From Acidobacteriota bacterium (GTDB lineage Bacteria; Acidobacteriota; Vicinamibacteria; Marinacidobacterales; Marinacidobacteraceae), in NCBI GenBank assembly GCA_022826825.1, contig JAJDUD010000055.1, forward strand, positions 1-40,605: a stretch of 40,605 nucleotides of DNA, read 5' to 3'. The position numbers and the translations under genes were made by a program. Of this stretch, positions 38,160-40,605 are shown one piece after another; within the stretch, counting starts at the first letter, position 1; each line of letters begins with the position of its first letter. The notes beneath the pieces are model-generated. The model ran no database searches. It saw nothing but the letters and a program-made list of their open reading frames with translations, and was not told where the DNA came from.

Positions 38160-40469
38160 GTGCTGCGGAATCCTCTCCTTCCCCGTTCTTCGCCCCTCCT
38201 TCACGGCTTCCGGCGGGCTGGTCTGCTCGCCGCCTGCCTCGCCTTCCCGGCCGCCGCCTGGACGCATCCGACGGTCTCGGGCACGGTGCTCATCGCCGAA
38301 ACCGGCGAACCGGCGCGCGACGCCGAAGTCCTGCTGATCGAAACCGACGAGGTGGTCCATACCGACAACGAGGGCCGCTTCGCGTTCGTGGACGTGGACC
38401 ACATCGGCTCCGTCACCCTCCACGTGGATCTCGGCTTCCTCAGCGCCGTCCGGACCCTGGCGATCGACATCGACCGGGAAGAGGACGTCGAACTCGGCGA
38501 GCCCATCGTCCTCGGGGCCCGGCACCGGATGCACGAACGGGTCACCGTCACGGCCTCGGCGAGCGACTCGTCGCCGTTCCAGACCTTCGGTTCGGTGCAC
38601 GCGATGGAGGGGCTCGACCTGCACAACGAGCCGGCGCGCAACCTCGCGGAGCTGCTGGAGGGCACCACCGGCGTGGCGGTGCGCAGTTTCGGACCCGGCT
38701 CCGCGCGCCCGATCGTGCGCGGCTTCGACGGGGACCGGGTGCTCACCATGGAGGACGGCGTGCGGACCAGCGATCTGGGCAGCCAGTCAGCGGACCACGG
38801 AGTTCCGGTGGACCCGCTGCAGGCCGAACGGGTCGAGGTCGTGCGGGGGCCGGCGACGCTGCTCTACGGGTCGAACGCCATCGGCGGCACCGTGAACGTG
38901 ATCTCCATGGCGTCCCACCTCGCCCACTCGCCGCCGCCCGGATTCCGGGGGCAGGCCAACCTCGACTACTCGACCGCCGACGAGGGAATGCGGGGCGGCG
39001 TTCGCGCGCAGGCGTCCGGCGGGAACTGGTTCGCCTGGGGCGGGGGCAACGCGAACCGGACCCAGGACTACGACTCTCCGGCCGGGGTGATCGAGAACAC
39101 CCAAAGCTCCATGAACCAGGGAGAGGCGGGGTTCGGTGTCTTCGGCGAGCGGGCCTGGCTCTCGGGCACCGTGCGCCTCGATGACGCCCGCTACGGGGTT
39201 CCGTTCGCCGGACTCTTCCACGGCAGCCACGTGGGGCACGACCACGGGCCGGTCAGCGACGAGGAAGAGCTGCAGGTGGACGTCACGATGAACCGGCGGC
39301 AGTTCCGCACCGACTTCGGGCTCCGCCGCCTCGGTTTCCTGTTCGACGAGGCGGTATTCACGGTCCGCTACGCCGACTACGACCAGGACGAGATCGAGAC
39401 CTTCGAGGCCAGCGGGGAAGAAATCGTGGCGACCCACTTCGACAACCGGTCGGTCGTGTTCCGCGGCGAGCTCAGGAAGCCGGCGGGGCGGGTGCACAGC
39501 CGGGTCGGGGTCTGGGGCAACGTGCGGGACTACGAGGCCTGGGGCCACGAAGCGCTGGCGCCGGAGACCCGGCAGAACGCATTCGCGGCCTTCACCTACA
39601 ACGAGATCGAAGCGAACGAGCGACTCGATCTGCTGCTCGGAGCGCGCGCCGAGCGAAACGCCTACGACGTCGGGGAAGACACGAACCCGCTCCGGCCGGC
39701 GGAAGTCGTGGACCGCAACTTCCTCACCGCGTCGGCGAGCACCGGCGCCCGGCTCGCGGTGGGGGGCTCCACCGCCCTGGTCGGAGTGGCGAGCCTCGCG
39801 ACCCGCGCCCCCTCGCTCGAGGAGCTCTACAACTTCGGCCCCCACATCGGGAACCTGGCGTTCGAGATCGGCAATCCCGAACTCGACCAGGAACGGTCGC
39901 TGGGATTCGACCTGAGCCTCCGGCAGAGTTCGGAAGCGCTCACCGGGAGCCTCAGCGTCTTCCGTTACGACATCTCCAACTTTGTCTTCGGAGAGGTGCT
40001 GGGCGGAATGATCAGCGGCCTGCCCGTCTGGCTGTTCAAGCAGTCGGACGCGACCTACCAGGGCTTCGAAGCGGAGGGACACCTGAGCCTCGGCGCCGCC
40101 GAGCTCGTGGCGAACGCCGCCTACGTGGACGCAAAGCTCGCGAGCGGCGAGTACGTGCCGCGCATCCCCCCGCTCGGCGGTCACCTGCGGCTCGACGTCC
40201 CGGTCGGCAAGCTGCGCCTCGCGCCCCGGCTGCGCTGGGCCTCCCGGATGGACCGCCTCTACCGCGACGAGACCCCGACCGACGGCTACGCGGTGTTCGA
40301 CTTCACCGCCTCCTACGTACTGGTCGGAGCGAGCACGACCTCGAACATCTCGCTCGGCGCCTACAACATCACCGACGCCGAGTACAGCCATCACAACTCG
40401 CTGATCAAGGACATGGCCCCCCAGATGGGCCGCGGCTTCCGGATCAGCTACTCGCTGCGGTTCTACTAG
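38160..40469 (+). CDS. TonB-dependent outer-membrane receptor with His-rich loop (ZnuD-like)
   Basis: A 769-residue paralogue of the receptor at 33715-36006. The GTG start has AGGAGG (38147-38152) 7 nt upstream. Signal peptide (about 1-35), beta-sandwich domain (about 36-120, THPTVSGTVLIAETGEPARD), plug (about 145-260, LAELLEGTTGVAVRSFGPGS, RPIVRGFDGDRVLTMEDGVR, ERVEVVRGPATLLYGSNAIG), then the barrel ending in a C-terminal Tyr (SYSLRFY). An extracellular loop near residue 360 is His-rich (FHGSHVGHDHGP), where the paralogue has only HGAEGDGDEE; such loops capture zinc or copper in ZnuD. Its stop codon lies at a CTAG directly next to the IS630-type element at the right edge. Confidence 0.85.
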   Translation: MLRNPLLPRSSPLLHGFRRAGLLAACLAFPAAAWTHPTVSGTVLIAETGEPARDAEVLLIETDEVVHTDNEGRFAFVDVDHIGSVTLHVDLGFLSAVRTLAIDIDREEDVELGEPIVLGARHRMHERVTVTASASDSSPFQTFGSVHAMEGLDLHNEPARNLAELLEGTTGVAVRSFGPGSARPIVRGFDGDRVLTMEDGVRTSDLGSQSADHGVPVDPLQAERVEVVRGPATLLYGSNAIGGTVNVISMASHLAHSPPPGFRGQANLDYSTADEGMRGGVRAQASGGNWFAWGGGNANRTQDYDSPAGVIENTQSSMNQGEAGFGVFGERAWLSGTVRLDDARYGVPFAGLFHGSHVGHDHGPVSDEEELQVDVTMNRRQFRTDFGLRRLGFLFDEAVFTVRYADYDQDEIETFEASGEEIVATHFDNRSVVFRGELRKPAGRVHSRVGVWGNVRDYEAWGHEALAPETRQNAFAAFTYNEIEANERLDLLLGARAERNAYDVGEDTNPLRPAEVVDRNFLTASASTGARLAVGGSTALVGVASLATRAPSLEELYNFGPHIGNLAFEIGNPELDQERSLGFDLSLRQSSEALTGSLSVFRYDISNFVFGEVLGGMISGLPVWLFKQSDATYQGFEAEGHLSLGAAELVANAAYVDAKLASGEYVPRIPPLGGHLRLDVPVGKLRLAPRLRWASRMDRLYRDETPTDGYAVFDFTASYVLVGASTTSNISLGAYNITDAEYSHHNSLIKDMAPQMGRGFRISYSLRFY

Positions 40470-40476
40470 TGTCTCG

Positions 40477-40605
40477 TCACTCATCCAGTGTCGGATAGAG
40501 CCGTTTCAGTTTGGTGCGGGCGTCGGCCGTGGTGAACTGCCAGTTGACCTTGGCCTGGATCTGATCGCGGGCCGCCTGCCAGGCGGCGACCTCATCTTGT
40601 AGGAC
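40477..40605 (-). mobile_element. IS630-family transposase, C-terminal part at window edge
   Basis: The minus strand reads VLQDEVAAWQAARDQIQAKV then NWQFTTADARTKLKRLYPTLDE to a stop at 40477-40479, which matches the C-terminal end of IS630-family DDE transposases (NWQFTTxDARxKLKxLYP). The gene continues beyond the window. The element end is close to the TGTCTCGTCACTCATC stretch after 40469. IS630 elements insert at TA, often within CTAG, and CTAG is present at 40466-40469 as part of the receptor stop codon. Confidence 0.75.

Overview
The window is high-GC DNA from a free-living or host-associated Gram-negative bacterium. Signal-peptide proteins, two TonB-dependent outer-membrane receptors, a lipoprotein and a soluble lytic transglycosylase show an outer membrane. 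GC-rich palindromic REP-like repeats are scattered through most gaps. I cannot fix the phylum from sequence alone; the gene style would fit Acidobacteriota or Gemmatimonadota, and this is only an inference. No rRNA or tRNA was seen, but a complete tmRNA gene (ssrA) is present on the minus strand at 15667-16037.

Layout. 1-3.9 kb: two tandem-repeat arrays, a Pro/Asp-repeat winged-helix protein, and three copies (one intact, two broken) of a small coiled-coil/C-terminal-TM protein. 4.3-12.7 kb: a defence island with visibly lower GC. It holds a PD-(D/E)XK-like protein, a restriction endonuclease convergent with an HTH-fused DNA methyltransferase, then a tight run of zinc-motif protein, ubiquitin-like protein, E1-like adenylyltransferase and DUF6527-like Cys-rich protein, followed by a TIGR04141-family protein. 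13.0-16.0 kb: a small decaying island between a duplicated 3' end of tmRNA and the intact tmRNA gene, carrying a nuclease-like/HTH/AbiEi-like protein and pseudogenes. 16.5-22 kb: housekeeping run (lytic transglycosylase, aminotransferase, secreted CxxC protein) with 4-nt overlaps. 22.3-26.4 kb: second accessory block (DUF4268 protein, orphan ParD, a VapB gene with a VapC-DUF4268 fusion, a coiled-coil membrane protein). 26.7-40.5 kb: secreted amidohydrolase and beta-propeller protein, multicopper oxidase, cupin, two ZnuD-like TonB receptors, a double-FKBP lipoprotein, and the end of an IS630-family transposase at the right edge.

The main candidates for new biology are: (1) the ubiquitin-like conjugation operon at 8669-12736, under a predicted leaderless promoter; (2) an ECF-sigma-type promoter (GGGAAA-N16-CGTCTA) shared by coiled-coil/TM genes 24 kb apart; (3) a recurrent rearrangement in which the 3' end of a gene plus its downstream sequence, usually with a REP, is duplicated (four loci, including tmRNA); (4) a PIN toxin fused in frame to half of a DUF4268 protein; and (5) predicted leaderless transcripts for three defence/toxin-antitoxin genes, two with palindromic operators overlapping the promoter. 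All function calls come from reading motifs; no database search was possible.
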